DNA of 64,000 nt from Billgrantia tianxiuensis (GTDB lineage Bacteria > Pseudomonadota > Gammaproteobacteria > Pseudomonadales > Halomonadaceae), in assembly GCF_009834345.1 (NCBI RefSeq), contig NZ_CP035042.1, positions 1,674,001 to 1,738,000 on the forward strand, in the 5' to 3' direction. Below, in pieces: positions 63,923-64,000 of the stretch (positions are counted from its first letter, which is position 1; each line of letters begins with the position of its first letter). The position numbers and the translations under genes are program-made. The notes under the pieces were generated by a model. It worked only from the letters and a program-made list of their open reading frames with translations. It was not told where the DNA came from and ran no database searches.

Positions 63923-64000
63923 AAGAGCAAGGATGCTCCTGCAAGGATAGCCGAGTCAGGATGACTCATATTCCAGGGAGGTTCGGTCAGGATGACCGAA
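63923..64000 (+). ncRNA. CsrB/RsmZ-family small RNA, locus 2 (3' end outside window)
   Basis: 78 bases visible with five GGA motifs (63931, 63945, 63959, 63977, 63990). Three perfect hairpins display them: GAGCA-AGGA-TGCTC (63925-63938), GAGTC-AGGAT-GACTC (63953-63967) and TTCGGTC-AGGAT-GACCGAA (63982-64000). Stem-loops with AGGA(T) loops repeated every 20-30 bases are the hallmark of CsrB-type RNAs. The terminator must lie beyond the window edge. Confidence 0.82.

Overview
The window is about 64 kb of GC-rich chromosome from a gammaproteobacterium, most likely a Halomonas-type member of the Halomonadaceae. That placement is inference. It rests on the pyrD-rmf-rlmKL group, the 180-kDa NAD-glutamate dehydrogenase, the paired monomeric and dimeric isocitrate dehydrogenases next to clpS-clpA-infA-bpt-aat-ftsK-lolA-rarA (an order I know from Pseudomonas), and the general protein character. 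There is no prophage, insertion sequence or CRISPR array. Almost everything is core chromosome.

Layout. 0-9 kb: a DUF1266-like gene cut by the left edge, an NlpC/P60 lipoprotein, a divergent LysR/MFS pair, periplasmic msrA, a TVP38-flavoprotein disulfide reductase fusion overlapping a CDP-alcohol phosphotransferase, slyD and small envelope genes. 9.5-31.8 kb: central metabolism and translation or proteolysis genes: aceA, roxA, a corrinoid adenosyltransferase, purB-hflD-mnmA, nudJ-rluE, idh, icd, clpS-clpA, infA, bpt and aat. A TetR-controlled RND efflux cassette (17.2-21.9 kb) splits the mnmA-nudJ junction of a gene order also found in E. coli. 32-46 kb: ftsK, lolA, rarA, a degenerate hemerythrin-like protein, murI, trmA, gdhB, pyrD. 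46-58 kb: rmf, rlmKL, a glutaredoxin-like protein, a periplasmic-sensor GGDEF-EAL protein, pdxB, htpX, an AlaA-type aminotransferase, a YlqF-type GTPase, msrB. 58.1-58.9 kb: a tandem tRNA-Glu/tRNA-Gly array with degraded tRNA fragments. 59-63 kb: an ABC-2 exporter, queF, a nitroreductase, a thioesterase-like gene, tRNA-Ser.

The last kilobase has no credible protein gene but is not empty. It holds two loci that look like CsrB/RsmZ-family regulatory RNAs. Each has a pair of GacA/UvrY-type 18-bp boxes 23-24 bp apart, the same promoter-proximal block (GTGCCATGsTG) 39-40 bp downstream of the proximal box, and a transcript rich in GGA motifs. The first is complete, with an intrinsic terminator. The second is cut by the right edge but already shows three perfect hairpins presenting AGGA-type loops. 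They would sequester CsrA/RsmA.

A second window-wide pattern concerns data quality. Ten protein genes and one tRNA carry 13 apparent single-base losses (one of them, in rluE, less certain). All are in the same direction (-1) and nearly all lie in short C or G runs. This is most easily explained by sequencing or assembly error rather than gene decay, so the interrupted genes are annotated here as single loci.
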